Below are positions 7,861 to 18,046 of a DNA stretch of 46,005 nt, piece by piece; position 1 is the first letter of the stretch; each line of letters opens with the position of its first letter. The stretch is from Site-B1 sp963722665 (GTDB lineage: Bacteria; Bacteroidota; Bacteroidia; Flavobacteriales; Flavobacteriaceae): assembly GCA_963722665.1 (NCBI GenBank), contig CAVRNW010000026.1, forward strand, positions 1-46,005, read 5' to 3'. A model generated the notes under the pieces. The model saw only the letters and a program-made list of their open reading frames with translations, did no database searches and was not told the DNA's origin. Position numbers and translations under genes: made by a program.

Positions 7861-9732
7861 TTACTTTTTTCCATCCATTTTATCCTTAAGAGCCTGTAAT
7901 GCATCATTAGCATCGCCCAATGTAGGTTTAGCTTCTGCTGCTGAAGCTTTTGCCTTTTTGACAGCCGCTTTTACATTTCTCTTTTCTTCTTCTTTAAAGA
8001 TAGCTGTATGAGATGCAACTACACGCTTAAATTCTTTATTGAATTCAATTATTTTAAAGTCTGCCGCTTCACCTTTCTTAAGTTTTTTGCCGTCTTCTTT
8101 CTCCAAATGGCGTGACGGAACAAAGGCAACTATATCTTCATTGAAATTGATTGTAGCTCCTTTATCAACTATCTCGGCAATTTCAGCATTATGAACCGAG
8201 TCCAATGCGAAATCTTTTTCATATTCATCCCACGGGTTTTTTGTAGTTTGTTTATGTCCTAAGCTTAGTTTACGTCCTTCAACATCCAATTCAAGAACAA
8301 CAACATCTAAATTATCACCTACCGCACAGAATTCACTTGGGTGTTTTATCTTTTTAGTCCAAGACAGATCAGATATATATATCAATCCATCAATTCCTTC
8401 TTCAAGTTCAACAAAAACTCCAAAATTGGTGAAATTTCTAACAATTCCGGTATGGTTCGAACCAACAGGGTACTTAGTCGTAATATCCGTCCATGGATCT
8501 GGAGTCAATTGCTTGATCCCAAGAGACATTTTACGGTCTTCTCTGTCTAAAGTCAAAATAACTGCTTCAATCTCATCACCAACCGAGACAAAATCCTGAG
8601 CTGATCTTAAATGAGTTGACCATGACATTTCTGACACGTGAATTAGGCCTTCTACGCCTTCTTCTACTTCAATAAATGCACCATAATCTGCAATAACAAC
8701 TACCTTTCCTTTAACTTTATCTCCAATCTTAACAGTTTCGCCCAAAGCTTCCCAAGGGTGTTTGTTTAATTGTTTTAAACCGAGTTGAATTCTAGATTTA
8801 TCTTCATCAAAATCAAGAATTACTACGTTCAATTTCTCATCTAATTCAACAACTTCATTTGGATGATTGATCCTTGACCAAGAAAGGTCTGTAATATGTA
8901 TCAAACCATCAACACCACCAAGGTCTATAAACACACCGTAAGAAGTAATGTTTTTAACAATACCTTCTAATACCTGACCTTTTTCCAGTTGACTTATTAT
9001 TTCTTTTTTCTGTTCTTCGATATCTGCTTCTATCAAAGCTTTATGTGAAACAACAACGTTCTTAAATTCATGATTGATCTTTACAACCTTGAATTCCATT
9101 GTTTTGTTTACATATTGATCGTAATCTCTAATTGGCTTCACATCAATTTGTGAACCGGGTAAGAATGCCTCAATACCAAACACATCAACGATCATTCCTC
9201 CTTTTGTTCTGCATTTTACAAAACCATTAACGATCTCTCCATTATCATGAGCATTGTTTACTCTTTCCCAAGCTTTAATAACTCTGGCTTTTCTGTGTGA
9301 TAGAACTAGCTGACCTGTTGCGTCTTCACGTACATCGATCAAAACTTCTACCTTATCTCCAACTTTTAAGCCAGAATTGTAACGAAATTCGTTCAATGAA
9401 ATGACACCTTCAGATTTTGCATTAATATCAATGATAACATCTCTATCAGTCATATAAATAACAGTACCTTCTACAACTTCATCATTCAATGTGTCAACGA
9501 AGTTTTCAGCAACCAATTTTTCAAATTCTTCCAACTGCTTATCTTCAACAGGATCAATACCTTCCTGATAGTTATGCCAATTGAAATCTTTAAGAAATTT
9601 TTCCGGGTTTGCCTGAGCTTCTGATACAGTTTCAACTTTAGGTTCTGCAACTGCTACTTCTGGGGTTTCAACTTCAGCTTTTGTTGATTTAGCTTTAGTT
9701 GCTTTTGCTTTTGTTTCTTTTTTTTCAGCCAT
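7861..9732 (-). CDS. rpsA: 30S ribosomal protein S1
   Basis: S1 binds mRNA on the small subunit and helps start translation. The 623-residue protein has a lysine/alanine-rich, acidic N-terminal extension (~residues 1-50). About six S1 (OB-fold) domains follow; repeated cores such as GYGVFIDLGGVDGLIH-type and DYGAFIEVEEGVEGLIH-type runs are visible at roughly 260, 345 and 430. A charged Ala/Lys-rich tail ends the protein. Length and domain number match Bacteroidota S1. It has its own -7 element at 9851-9858 and a strong terminator. Confidence 0.95.
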   Translation of the reverse strand: MAEKKETKAKATKAKSTKAEVETPEVAVAEPKVETVSEAQANPEKFLKDFNWHNYQEGIDPVEDKQLEEFEKLVAENFVDTLNDEVVEGTVIYMTDRDVIIDINAKSEGVISLNEFRYNSGLKVGDKVEVLIDVREDATGQLVLSHRKARVIKAWERVNNAHDNGEIVNGFVKCRTKGGMIVDVFGIEAFLPGSQIDVKPIRDYDQYVNKTMEFKVVKINHEFKNVVVSHKALIEADIEEQKKEIISQLEKGQVLEGIVKNITSYGVFIDLGGVDGLIHITDLSWSRINHPNEVVELDEKLNVVILDFDEDKSRIQLGLKQLNKHPWEALGETVKIGDKVKGKVVVIADYGAFIEVEEGVEGLIHVSEMSWSTHLRSAQDFVSVGDEIEAVILTLDREDRKMSLGIKQLTPDPWTDITTKYPVGSNHTGIVRNFTNFGVFVELEEGIDGLIYISDLSWTKKIKHPSEFCAVGDNLDVVVLELDVEGRKLSLGHKQTTKNPWDEYEKDFALDSVHNAEIAEIVDKGATINFNEDIVAFVPSRHLEKEDGKKLKKGEAADFKIIEFNKEFKRVVASHTAIFKEEEKRNVKAAVKKAKASAAEAKPTLGDANDALQALKDKMDGKK

Positions 9733-9850
9733 GTGCTGATTTAAATTTGTATTCTGATTGTTTCGGATGTATTAAGCAATGAACAAACAGAAGGGTTAAT
9801 TTTATGTTTTCTGATCCTTTTATCATCCAGTTATACCGCTAAAAGGAGCG

Positions 9851-9858
9851 CAAAAATA
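9851..9858 (-). promoter_or_regulatory. Predicted -7 element upstream of rpsA
   Basis: On the minus strand this reads TATTTTTG, an exact TAnnTTTG match, about 118 bases before the rpsA ATG. No convincing TTG element lies at the expected distance upstream. If used, it gives a leader of about 115 bases in which autoregulatory structure could lie. Confidence 0.5.
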
Positions 9859-9905
9859 ATACTTTTTAAGAGAATCGCCTAATTGTAGGTTAAAAAAGTG
9901 ATGAA

Positions 9906-10601
9906 TTATTCATAATCTTCTAAAGTCATGGTTACCAATTCCATTACTTTTTGAAATGATTCTTCCTTGGTAAGGTCTGAATTATCGATCTCAATGGCAT
10001 CTGAAGCTTTGCGCAAAGGAGAATCTTGCCTGTGAGAATCTATATAATCTCTTTCCTCAACATTTCTTAACACCTCCTGATAACTCACATCATCTCCTTT
10101 CTCAATCAGCTCATAATATCGTCTTTTGGCTCTTTTTTCTGGTGAGGCGTTTAAAAAAATCTTTAATTCGGCATCAGGAAACACGACAGTACCTATATCT
10201 CGGCCATCCATTACAACACCTTTGTTCTTACCCATTTCCTGTTGTTGTTTTACCAACTGATGACGTACTTCGGGAATTGCAGAAACCTGACTAACAAGAC
10301 TTGAGACTTTAAGCGTCCGGATTTCCTTTTCAATATTTACAGAATTTAAATATACCTCAGAAAAACCGAGGTCATTATTATAAATAAAACTGATATTTAT
10401 TTTTGATAATGCTTTAATAAGATCACTTACACGAAATTCTGATTTGTCGATAAACCCATTTTGCATCGCATAATAAGTTACGGCCCTGTACATGGCTCCT
10501 GAATCTACATAAGTATAGCCTAATTCTCCAGCAACATATTTCGCAACCGTACTTTTGCCGGTTGAAGAATATCCATCTATAGCAATTGTAATTTTTCGCA
10601 T
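9906..10601 (-). CDS. cmk: Cytidylate kinase
   Basis: Cmk phosphorylates CMP and dCMP to the diphosphates. The 231-residue protein begins with the P-loop GYSSTGKS at residues 10-17. YVDSGAMYRAVTYYA (NMP-binding) and VVMDGRDIGTVVFPDAELKIFL follow, both diagnostic of bacterial Cmk, then the RRYYEL and ERDYIDSHRQDSPL lid segments. Its ATG directly abuts the porQ stop at 10602, indicating co-transcription. Linkage of cmk to rpsA downstream is common in bacteria. Confidence 0.96.
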   Translation of the reverse strand: MRKITIAIDGYSSTGKSTVAKYVAGELGYTYVDSGAMYRAVTYYAMQNGFIDKSEFRVSDLIKALSKINISFIYNNDLGFSEVYLNSVNIEKEIRTLKVSSLVSQVSAIPEVRHQLVKQQQEMGKNKGVVMDGRDIGTVVFPDAELKIFLNASPEKRAKRRYYELIEKGDDVSYQEVLRNVEERDYIDSHRQDSPLRKASDAIEIDNSDLTKEESFQKVMELVTMTLEDYE

Positions 10602-11621
10602 TTATTCCAAATCTATATTCAATCCAAAAAAACTAGTGTTCGCTGCACTGCTATAACGAGCGTGAGCATAACTAAACCTGATCTTATTCATTTTTAAACC
10701 AATTCCAAAAGACAAGCCTGAAAAATTACGTTGTTCTAATATCCTTAGTTCTTCAGCACGTCTAAAGTTATAACCTAATCTTATATTAAATCCTTTTTCT
10801 GGAAATAATTCAGCGCCAAGAACTAGATGTCTCATAGCATTATTAAAAAAACTTACTTTTTCACTGGTTTGATTTCCATTTAAATCAGTTATAACTCTGG
10901 CCGGATTTGGTTCTGCAATGTTCCATGTTTGAATGTTTTCAATTGTAAGATGCCATCTAATAGGAACATTTTCAAGTTGCTGGGACATACCAAAATCCAG
11001 CTCCAAAGGTAAGGATTCATTTTGACCGGCGTAAGTGGATATCTGTGTTCCTATATTGCGTATTGCAATTGCTGCCTGAAATCCGAGGGTATCATTTATA
11101 TAGATAGCACCTAGATCCAGGGCCATTCCAAAAGAAGAATATTGTTCCAATTTTGAAGTGATAAATTTAATATTAGTACCTAAATAAATATCTGTCCATG
11201 GAATGTTGAACGCATATCCCAATGACAAAGCCGCTTCATTACCGGAAAATGAGCCCGTTTCATTTCCTGCTTCATCATACCCGTCAAAATTACCATAATT
11301 AATATAGGTAACACCCCCGTGAAATGTTTTCGTTTTTCTATCCACAGTATAAGCATACGCAGCCGTACCATAACCAATTCCTCCCAAATAACTGGAATAG
11401 TTCAGAGATAACTGACTATCCATTTCAGCATTAATGGTTGCAGGATTGAAAATGGCCTGAGTCACATCATAATCATAAATTGTAATAATTTTACCACCCA
11501 AAGCTGCCTGTCGTGGCGAAGAAACTAAATTAAGGAACTGATACGTTGATTCACCGCCTATTTGAGAAAAAGCAAATGGAGCCATTAACAAAAAAATAAG
11601 AATGGTAAATTTCTTTTGCAT
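10602..11621 (-). CDS. porQ: Type IX secretion system protein PorQ
   Basis: PorQ is an outer-membrane barrel that belongs to the T9SS attachment complex with PorU, PorV and PorZ. The 339-residue protein has a signal peptide ending near PFAFSQ. The barrel motifs of the family follow, including FLNLVSSPRQAALGG near the N-terminus, FNPATIN, and a C-terminal aromatic strand. It abuts cmk and lies downstream of the LysM gene. The gene supports an active T9SS in this organism, consistent with the sorting-domain protein at the left edge. Confidence 0.9.
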   Translation of the reverse strand: MQKKFTILIFLLMAPFAFSQIGGESTYQFLNLVSSPRQAALGGKIITIYDYDVTQAIFNPATINAEMDSQLSLNYSSYLGGIGYGTAAYAYTVDRKTKTFHGGVTYINYGNFDGYDEAGNETGSFSGNEAALSLGYAFNIPWTDIYLGTNIKFITSKLEQYSSFGMALDLGAIYINDTLGFQAAIAIRNIGTQISTYAGQNESLPLELDFGMSQQLENVPIRWHLTIENIQTWNIAEPNPARVITDLNGNQTSEKVSFFNNAMRHLVLGAELFPEKGFNIRLGYNFRRAEELRILEQRNFSGLSFGIGLKMNKIRFSYAHARYSSAANTSFFGLNIDLE

Positions 11622-11675
11622 AGATGTGCAAAGTAACTAAATCTAACTTATAACGTTTGGAAGTTTTTTTTATTT

Positions 11676-12377
11676 CTATTGGAGCTTAAGCTTTTGTCCA
11701 ATACTCAAATTATTCAAAGTTAAATTATTTAAACCTTTAAGTTGTTCAATTGTCATTTTATACTTTTTTGCTATACCGAATAAGGTTTCACCACGTTTTA
11801 CAACGTGAACTGATTTCACATCGGATACTGCATCTTCTTCAATCCTTTCTTTTTTTTCTCGCTCTTCACTAGAAGCTAATTCAGCATTATTCGGATTAGT
11901 TGAACTAGGTACTACATCTGGTGGATTTAAGTTTGGTGGAGATTGACCAGGACTTAATCTTGCTATAATTCTTTCTTCACCTGCATAACTTATTACTGGA
12001 CTACTGGATTTAACCAATAATTGTTTTGCAATTTTAAGCTCTTGTCCAATGTCAAGATTATCATTAGAGAGATTATTCTGTTTTTTTAATTCTGAAATTG
12101 ATAGATCATATTTTTTTGCTATACTGAACAAGGATTCCTTTGCCAATACAGTATGCATCATTGTATCTGTATAAACTACGCCTGAAGGAGTTGTTTTTAT
12201 GGCTAAAGGGTTCGTTTTTTCATGTGATATAAATATATGTTCTCCCGTCCTAGTCGATATGAAAGCTTCTTTTCCTTCTATAAGTATTGGAAGAAATTCT
12301 TCGTCATCTTTAGTTTCTTCTTGAGTAAATGCAGCAAATGATACAATACAAATAATTAGCATTACGAATATTTTCAT
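11676..12377 (-). CDS. Secreted protein with two LysM domains
   Basis: A 233-residue exported protein. The signal peptide covers about residues 1-18 (MKIFVMLIICIVSFAAFTQ). Two LysM domains follow: SLFSIAKKYDLSISELKKQN near residues 80-110, and GETLFGIAKKYKMTIEQLKGL in the last 45 residues. LysM modules bind peptidoglycan glycan chains. A Pro/Asn-rich, charged linker joins them and no catalytic domain is present, so a structural or scaffolding role is likely. The ATG at 12377 is one base beyond the lon stop; an in-frame upstream ATG at 12395 would place six extra residues before the signal peptide. Confidence 0.85.
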   Translation of the reverse strand: MKIFVMLIICIVSFAAFTQEETKDDEEFLPILIEGKEAFISTRTGEHIFISHEKTNPLAIKTTPSGVVYTDTMMHTVLAKESLFSIAKKYDLSISELKKQNNLSNDNLDIGQELKIAKQLLVKSSSPVISYAGEERIIARLSPGQSPPNLNPPDVVPSSTNPNNAELASSEEREKKERIEEDAVSDVKSVHVVKRGETLFGIAKKYKMTIEQLKGLNNLTLNNLSIGQKLKLQ

Positions 12378-12378
12378 A

Positions 12379-14829
12379 TTATAATTTTTTGGCATTCTTA
12401 ACCCTTGTATTGGTCAAGGCAATTCGTATCACGTCATTCATGTCCTTAACATAATGGAATTTCAAACCTTTGAGATATTCCGGTTTGATTTCTTCAATAT
12501 CTTTACGGTTGTCTTCACTTAAAAGAATTTCTTTTATTCTTGCGCGCTTTGCTGCCAGAATTTTTTCTTTTATTCCTCCAACAGGCAGTACCTTGCCACG
12601 CAAAGTAATCTCACCAGTCATTGCTAAACTCTTTTTTACCTTTTTTTGAGTGAACAGTGATACTAAGGAAGTTAACATGGTAACACCTGCACTTGGCCCA
12701 TCCTTAGGTGTAGCTCCTTCCGGTACATGTATATGTACATTATACTTAGCAAAAACTTCCGGATTTATGCCATAATTCTCAGCATTAGCCTTTATGAACT
12801 CCATAGCTATGGTTGCTGATTCTTTCATGACCTGACCAAGATTTCCTGTAATATTAAGTGCGCCTTTACCCTTGGATAGTATGGATTCAATAAACAATAT
12901 ATCACCTCCTACCCGTGTCCATGCAAGACCGGTAACTACACCGGCAACATCGTTGTTTTCATATTTATCCCTCTCCAATCTTGCAGGTCCTAAGACATCT
13001 TCAACTTCTTTATTGGTCACCTTTACGCTATAGGACTCCTCCATAGCAATATTTTTAGCAGCATAACGTACCATTTTTGCTAATTGCTTTTCGAGCCCCC
13101 TTACACCGGATTCTCTTGTATATCCCTCCACTATTTTTGCTAATTGAGGTTTAGCAATTTTAAGATCATTTGAACCTAGACCATGTTCTTTTAATTGTTT
13201 AGGTAACAGATGTCTTTTAGCAATTTCAATTTTTTCCTCTATCGTATAGCCAGATACATTAATTATCTCCATCCTGTCTAACAATGCGGGCTGTATTGTG
13301 GATAAACTATTAGCAGTTGCAATGAACATTACTTTTGACAGGTCGTAACCTAATTCAAGGAAATTATCATGGAAATCATTGTTCTGTTCAGGATCCAGAA
13401 CTTCTAACATTGCTGATGACGGATCTCCCTGATGTGAATTAGAAAGTTTATCTATTTCATCTAAAACAAAAACAGGGTTTGATGTACCCGCTTTTCTGAG
13501 ATTTTGGATTATCCTTCCAGGCATGGCGCCAATATACGTTTTTCGGTGTCCTCTTATTTCTGCTTCATCCCTCAAACCCCCTAAAGACATTCTTACATAC
13601 TTTCTACCAAGTGCTTCGGCTACAGATTTTCCTAATGATGTTTTACCAACTCCCGGAGGACCATACATACATAAAATTGGAGATTTCATGTCATTACGAA
13701 GCTTTAATACCGCCAGATACTCAATAATTCTTTGTTTAACATCATCCAAACCATAGTGATCCCTGTCCAGAATTCGTTTGGCTCGATTCAGATCAAATTT
13801 ATCATTACTGTATTCATTCCAAGGTAATTCTAAAACCAGATCCAGATAATTCCTTTGAATTGAATACTCTGCAACCTGAGGATTCATACGTTGTAATTTT
13901 GCCAATTCCTTTTCAAAATGATTTTGTACTTCTTCATTCCAGGATTTATCTTTGGCCTTTATACGCATCTCATCAATCTCTTCATCATAACTCACACCAC
14001 CCAATTCTTCCTGGATGGTCTTCATTTGCTGATGCAAGAAATACTCACGCTGTTGCTGATTTAGGTCACTTTGTACTTTAGATTGGATATCGATTTTTAA
14101 CTCTAACTTTTGCAACTCAACATTCAAGTATTTCAATGTTGCCAATGCTCTGTCCTTTAAATTATTCAGTTCAAGCAGTTTTTGTTTTTCAGAAACACTT
14201 AAGTTCATATTGGACGAAACAAAATTTACAAGAAACGAGTCGCTTTGAATATTTTTTATTGCAAAAGAAGCTTCACTTGGAATGTTTGGACTATCTTTTA
14301 TTATTTTAAGAGCTAAATCTTTTATGGATTCAATGATAGCATTGAATTCTTTATTTTTTTGAGCAGGACGTGCTTCTGGAACTTCCCTAACCGTGGCATT
14401 AAAATAGGGCTCTTCAGTTAAAACTTCAGCAATTTTAAATCGCTTTTTTCCTTGAATGATAACGGTGACATTTCCATCAGGCATTTTTAAGACCCTTAAT
14501 ATTCTAGCTGCTGTCCCGGTAAGATTGATGTCTTTAAGGGTAGGGTCTTCAATTAATTCATCTTTCTGAGATACAACACCAATAACTTTGTTTCCTTTAT
14601 TAGCATCGTTAATTAATTTTATAGACTTATCTCTACCTGCCGTAATTGGAATAACAACACCTGGAAATAATACAGTATTACGCAATGGTAAAATGGGTAA
14701 CGTATTTGGTAACAATTCTTTTTTTATTTCTTCTTCATCTTCAGGTGTCATCAACGGAATTAATTCCGAATTTTCATCGAAATCCTGCAATGACAATCTG
14801 TCAAGACTAATAAAATTTGATTTTTTCAT
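12379..14829 (-). CDS. lon: ATP-dependent protease Lon
   Basis: Lon is a cytoplasmic AAA+ serine protease for damaged and regulatory proteins. The 816-residue length is normal. The N-terminal substrate domain (LPILPLRNTVLFPG) is followed by a coiled coil. The Walker A motif GPPGVGKT is near residue 390, with VFVLDEIDKL as Walker B. The protease domain carries the catalytic Ser in DGPSAGV (about residue 713) and Lys in GGIKEK (about 756). It heads a leftward group with the LysM gene one base downstream, then porQ and cmk. Confidence 0.97.
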   Translation of the reverse strand: MKKSNFISLDRLSLQDFDENSELIPLMTPEDEEEIKKELLPNTLPILPLRNTVLFPGVVIPITAGRDKSIKLINDANKGNKVIGVVSQKDELIEDPTLKDINLTGTAARILRVLKMPDGNVTVIIQGKKRFKIAEVLTEEPYFNATVREVPEARPAQKNKEFNAIIESIKDLALKIIKDSPNIPSEASFAIKNIQSDSFLVNFVSSNMNLSVSEKQKLLELNNLKDRALATLKYLNVELQKLELKIDIQSKVQSDLNQQQREYFLHQQMKTIQEELGGVSYDEEIDEMRIKAKDKSWNEEVQNHFEKELAKLQRMNPQVAEYSIQRNYLDLVLELPWNEYSNDKFDLNRAKRILDRDHYGLDDVKQRIIEYLAVLKLRNDMKSPILCMYGPPGVGKTSLGKSVAEALGRKYVRMSLGGLRDEAEIRGHRKTYIGAMPGRIIQNLRKAGTSNPVFVLDEIDKLSNSHQGDPSSAMLEVLDPEQNNDFHDNFLELGYDLSKVMFIATANSLSTIQPALLDRMEIINVSGYTIEEKIEIAKRHLLPKQLKEHGLGSNDLKIAKPQLAKIVEGYTRESGVRGLEKQLAKMVRYAAKNIAMEESYSVKVTNKEVEDVLGPARLERDKYENNDVAGVVTGLAWTRVGGDILFIESILSKGKGALNITGNLGQVMKESATIAMEFIKANAENYGINPEVFAKYNVHIHVPEGATPKDGPSAGVTMLTSLVSLFTQKKVKKSLAMTGEITLRGKVLPVGGIKEKILAAKRARIKEILLSEDNRKDIEEIKPEYLKGLKFHYVKDMNDVIRIALTNTRVKNAKKL

Positions 14830-15077
14830 ATATCTATTTCAGTCATTATGTCATAAATACATAACGAATTTGATTAAAGTTAATTATAAATTAAGTATTG
14901 AATCCTAAGATTACCCGCATAAACCTGAAATCTCATTATTCTTTACATCATTAAAAGTCAATTAATATGCCAATCGTTACTATACTCCAAATATATACAA
15001 GGGCAATTATATTTTTTTTAATAAAACTGTAACAAAGATTAAGTAACTTCATCATTATAATAGAAAGCAATTGTTTT

Positions 15078-15632
15078 TTGACACTGACCAAAGAAAATAT
15101 AGATCAATTAATACAGCTATGTAAAACTGGCGACCAACGAGCACAAATGGAAGTTTATAATAGATATTGTAAAGCCATGTTTAATACAGCCTTCAGAATT
15201 GTGAAAGACAAATTTGAAGCAGAAGATATCATGCAGGATTCCATGCTGTCTGCATTTACAAAACTAGACAGCCTGAAAGACTCTAAAACATTCGGTTCGT
15301 GGTTAAAAAAAATTGTTATCAATAACAGTATTTATCATTACAATAAAAATGCTAAATACAAAGAAGTTCCTTTAGATGATGTGCTTTATAAAGTTGAAGA
15401 CAGTTCGGGTATTCCCGATAATTATGAGTTTACCAACATAAAGGCAAAACAAGTTCTGGATTCGATTAAAACTTTAAAAGACAGTTATAGAATTACTTTG
15501 ACTTTAAACTTAATTGAAGGATATGATTACGATGAGATCTGTGAAATTATGAATATGTCTTATGCTAATTGCCGAACGACCATATCGCGGGCTAAAGAAA
15601 GTCTTCGAAATAAAATGATGCAACAGGCCTAA
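15078..15632 (+). CDS. ECF-type RNA polymerase sigma factor
   Basis: A 184-residue sigma-70 family protein with region 2 (YNRYCKAMFNTAFRIVKDKFEAEDIMQDSMLSAF) and region 4 (TLTLNLIEGYDYDEICEIMNMSYANCRTTISRAKESLR), with no region 3, as in extracytoplasmic-function sigma factors. No in-frame ATG precedes region 2 in a suitable place. The best start is TTG at 15078, which gives MTLTKENIDQL; this is a judgement. The next genes encode a probable anti-sigma factor and two envelope proteins, all rightward with small gaps, so this factor probably controls its own operon in response to an envelope signal. Confidence 0.88.
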   Translation: MTLTKENIDQLIQLCKTGDQRAQMEVYNRYCKAMFNTAFRIVKDKFEAEDIMQDSMLSAFTKLDSLKDSKTFGSWLKKIVINNSIYHYNKNAKYKEVPLDDVLYKVEDSSGIPDNYEFTNIKAKQVLDSIKTLKDSYRITLTLNLIEGYDYDEICEIMNMSYANCRTTISRAKESLRNKMMQQA

Positions 15633-15646
15633 TAAAATTAATAGTT

Positions 15647-16207
15647 ATGAAAAAAGATAATATAGATACGCTTTTTGAAAATCTTAAAAATGATTTTGAT
15701 ATCGAGAATCCTAATCTCGACCATCAACAACGTTTTTTAGATAAGCTCAAGAACCAAAACAAGGTTGCTGATTCCACTATAATTAAGCGCAGTTACTGGA
15801 AACCCTTATTAAGCATAGCCGCATCGGTCGTGTTATTGGTTGCCTTATTCCTTGGAACACAGCAAGAAGCAAGTGCCAAAGATTTGGCCAGTGTTTCACC
15901 GGAAATGGCCCAAACTCAAAATTTCTTTACTGCTGCAATCTCAAATGAACTGGCTAAGCTGGAAGCTGAAAGTACACCAGAAACAGCAATCATAGTGGAA
16001 GATGCGTTAAAGCAAATTGAAATTCTCGAATCAAAATATGAATTGCTTAAGAAAGACCTTTCTGAAAGCGGAGATGACAGCCGAGTGATCTATGCCATGA
16101 TTTCAAACTTTCAAAACAGAATTGATCTGTTGCAAAATGTAATACAAAAAATAGAAGAAATTAAACAACTTAAACAAAATACAAATGAAAACGCAGCAAC
16201 TTTATAA
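15647..16207 (+). CDS. Probable membrane-bound anti-sigma factor
   Basis: A 186-residue protein with a short cytoplasmic part (~1-50), one membrane segment (about 53-72, LLSIAASVVLLVALFLG) and a ~110-residue periplasmic part rich in charged helices (KLEAESTPET, ILESKYELLKKDL) that may form a coiled coil. It lacks a recognisable zinc ZAS motif. Position 14 bases after the sigma gene, topology and size make an anti-sigma or signal-transducing role likely, but this is inference. Its 3' end overlaps the next gene by 23 bases. Confidence 0.7.
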   Translation: MKKDNIDTLFENLKNDFDIENPNLDHQQRFLDKLKNQNKVADSTIIKRSYWKPLLSIAASVVLLVALFLGTQQEASAKDLASVSPEMAQTQNFFTAAISNELAKLEAESTPETAIIVEDALKQIEILESKYELLKKDLSESGDDSRVIYAMISNFQNRIDLLQNVIQKIEEIKQLKQNTNENAATL

Positions 16208-17270
16208 ACTGGTATTGCTCCTATTAATTCCGGCTATTACCCTTGCGGGAGATGAATGGAAAGGTAAATACACCAAAAATAAAATGATCAATAAAGTATT
16301 CACCGTGAATAGTGACGCTACTCTAAAGATCAATAACAGCTATGGCAATTTAGATATTGCTACATGGGATGAAAACAGAATTGAAATTCAGGTTTCTATT
16401 ACAACCAATGGTAATGATGAAGAAAAGGTTCTAAAAAAATTAGATGAGATCACAGTAAAATTTTCTTCAAGTTCAGAATGGGTATCAGCAGAAACCATAT
16501 TCAATAAAAATAAATCGAATTCCTGGTGGAACTGGGCCAAAAACAACAATGTCAATATGGAAATCAATTATCTGGTAAAAATGCCCGTAACAAATGCAGT
16601 GATTTTAGATAATGACTATGGCAATATTAATCTGGATAAATTAAAAGGTGTGGCTAAAATTAATTGTGACTATGGAAAAATAACTACTAAAGAGTTAATG
16701 GCAGATAACAACTCCATTAGCTTTGATTACACAAACAACAGTTATTTTGAGTATATAAAAAGCGGAAAAATCCATGCTGATTATAGTGGTTATACTGTTT
16801 CTAAGACAGAGAATTTAGATATAGCTGCAGACTATACACAATCTAAAATTGAAGTTGCCGAAAACATCCGGTATAATTGCGACTACGGCGGAATTACAAT
16901 TGAGAAGGTGAATAATGTAAATGGAAATGGAGATTACTTAACTACAAGAATAGGAGACGTCTACAAAAATGTTACTATTGAGGCAGATTATGGATCTATA
17001 AAAATTGATAACATGACCGCCAATGCAGGAGATTTGAAAATCAATTCAGATTATGTCGGTATAAAAGTAGGAATAGACCCAGCTTATAATTTTGATTTTG
17101 AAATCGATCTGGAATATGGGTCATTAAAGGACACTGAAGGATTTCAATATAAAAAACAAAATATAGAATCTGGTGACAAATACTACTTTGGTTATTACGG
17201 AAAACAGAACAGTGGTAATTTGATTAGAATATCCTCAGATTATGGTAGTGTTACATTTATTAAAAATTAA
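16185..17270 (+). CDS. Exported DUF4097-like beta-solenoid protein
   Basis: This 361-residue protein has a signal peptide ending around ITLAGD. The remainder is a ladder of short beta repeats of about 18-25 residues marked by SYGN, DYGN, DYGK, DYTN, DYSG, DYTQ, DYGG, DYGS, DYVG and EYGS, consistent with a right-handed beta-helix of the DUF4097/adhesin-like type. A tryptophan-rich stretch (NSWWNWAKNNN) lies near residue 108. No enzyme motif is visible. It overlaps the anti-sigma gene by 23 bases and is followed 21 bases later by a GIN-domain protein with a similar ladder, so both probably act in the periplasm or at the surface under the sigma factor. Confidence 0.75.
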   Translation: MKTQQLYKLVLLLLIPAITLAGDEWKGKYTKNKMINKVFTVNSDATLKINNSYGNLDIATWDENRIEIQVSITTNGNDEEKVLKKLDEITVKFSSSSEWVSAETIFNKNKSNSWWNWAKNNNVNMEINYLVKMPVTNAVILDNDYGNINLDKLKGVAKINCDYGKITTKELMADNNSISFDYTNNSYFEYIKSGKIHADYSGYTVSKTENLDIAADYTQSKIEVAENIRYNCDYGGITIEKVNNVNGNGDYLTTRIGDVYKNVTIEADYGSIKIDNMTANAGDLKINSDYVGIKVGIDPAYNFDFEIDLEYGSLKDTEGFQYKKQNIESGDKYYFGYYGKQNSGNLIRISSDYGSVTFIKN

Positions 17271-17291
17271 TTAGCTTCAAAATATTTAAAC

Positions 17292-18026
17292 ATGAAAAAA
17301 ATCAACTCTAAATTATTACTTGTTATAGCTCTAATATTCACAACCTCAATAAGTGCTCAAAATTGGTGGAGAAACTCCGTCAAAGGTAATGGAAAGGTTA
17401 CCAAAATTACAAGAACCACTGCCGATTATGACGCGGTGAGATGTGCAGGTTTTATGGATTTTGAACTTGTGAAGGGAAAAGAAGGAAACATTACAATTGA
17501 AGGAGAGGAAAACCTCTTGGAACATATTGTAACCGAAATAGAAAATAATGCATTGATTGTTAAAGTAGAAAAGGGAGTAAACTTAAAAACCAGTTGGAAT
17601 AAAGGAATTAAAATCACGATCCCTTTTGAAGATATTGAAAAAATTTCATTATCCGGATCAGGCGATATTTGGAATCAAGACACAATAATTACGGATAATT
17701 TGAGTATTGATCTTGCAGGTTCCGGAGATATTAAACTTACTGTAAAAACCGAATCCCTGAACAGCAATATTTCCGGTTCTGGTGATATTAAGGTCTTGGG
17801 AGAAACTAATAATCTGGAAACGAAAGTAACAGGTTCCGGGGATTTCCACGGGTATGAACTAAATGCTGATAACACGGAGGCATATGTCACTGGTTCTGGT
17901 GATATAAAAGTTGTAAGCAATAAAATGCTTAAAGCCAGAGTAACAGGTTCTGGAGATATCCAATACAAGGGAAATCCGGAAAAAGAGGATACAAAAGTAG
18001 TTGGATCCGGAAGTATCAGTAAGTAA
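17292..18026 (+). CDS. Exported GIN (DUF2807) domain protein
   Basis: A 244-residue protein with a signal peptide ending near TSISAQ. The opening AVRCAGFMDFELVKGKEGNITIEGEENLLEHI is typical of head GIN/DUF2807 domains. It continues into seven turns that each begin with the motif GSGDI or a close variant (GSGDF, GSGSI), spaced by about 19-21 residues, the signature of a beta-solenoid. Function is unknown. It is the last gene of the sigma operon, ending at a clear terminator at 18047-18073. The nucleotide repeats have diverged, so the ladder is old rather than a recent expansion. Confidence 0.88.
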   Translation: MKKINSKLLLVIALIFTTSISAQNWWRNSVKGNGKVTKITRTTADYDAVRCAGFMDFELVKGKEGNITIEGEENLLEHIVTEIENNALIVKVEKGVNLKTSWNKGIKITIPFEDIEKISLSGSGDIWNQDTIITDNLSIDLAGSGDIKLTVKTESLNSNISGSGDIKVLGETNNLETKVTGSGDFHGYELNADNTEAYVTGSGDIKVVSNKMLKARVTGSGDIQYKGNPEKEDTKVVGSGSISK

Positions 18027-18046
18027 TCAGATTTCTAAAAATATAC

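Noticed and set aside
17675..17968. Antisense frame across the GSGD ladder
   Set aside because: Arises from the repetitive codons of the GIN protein and has no start signal or domain.
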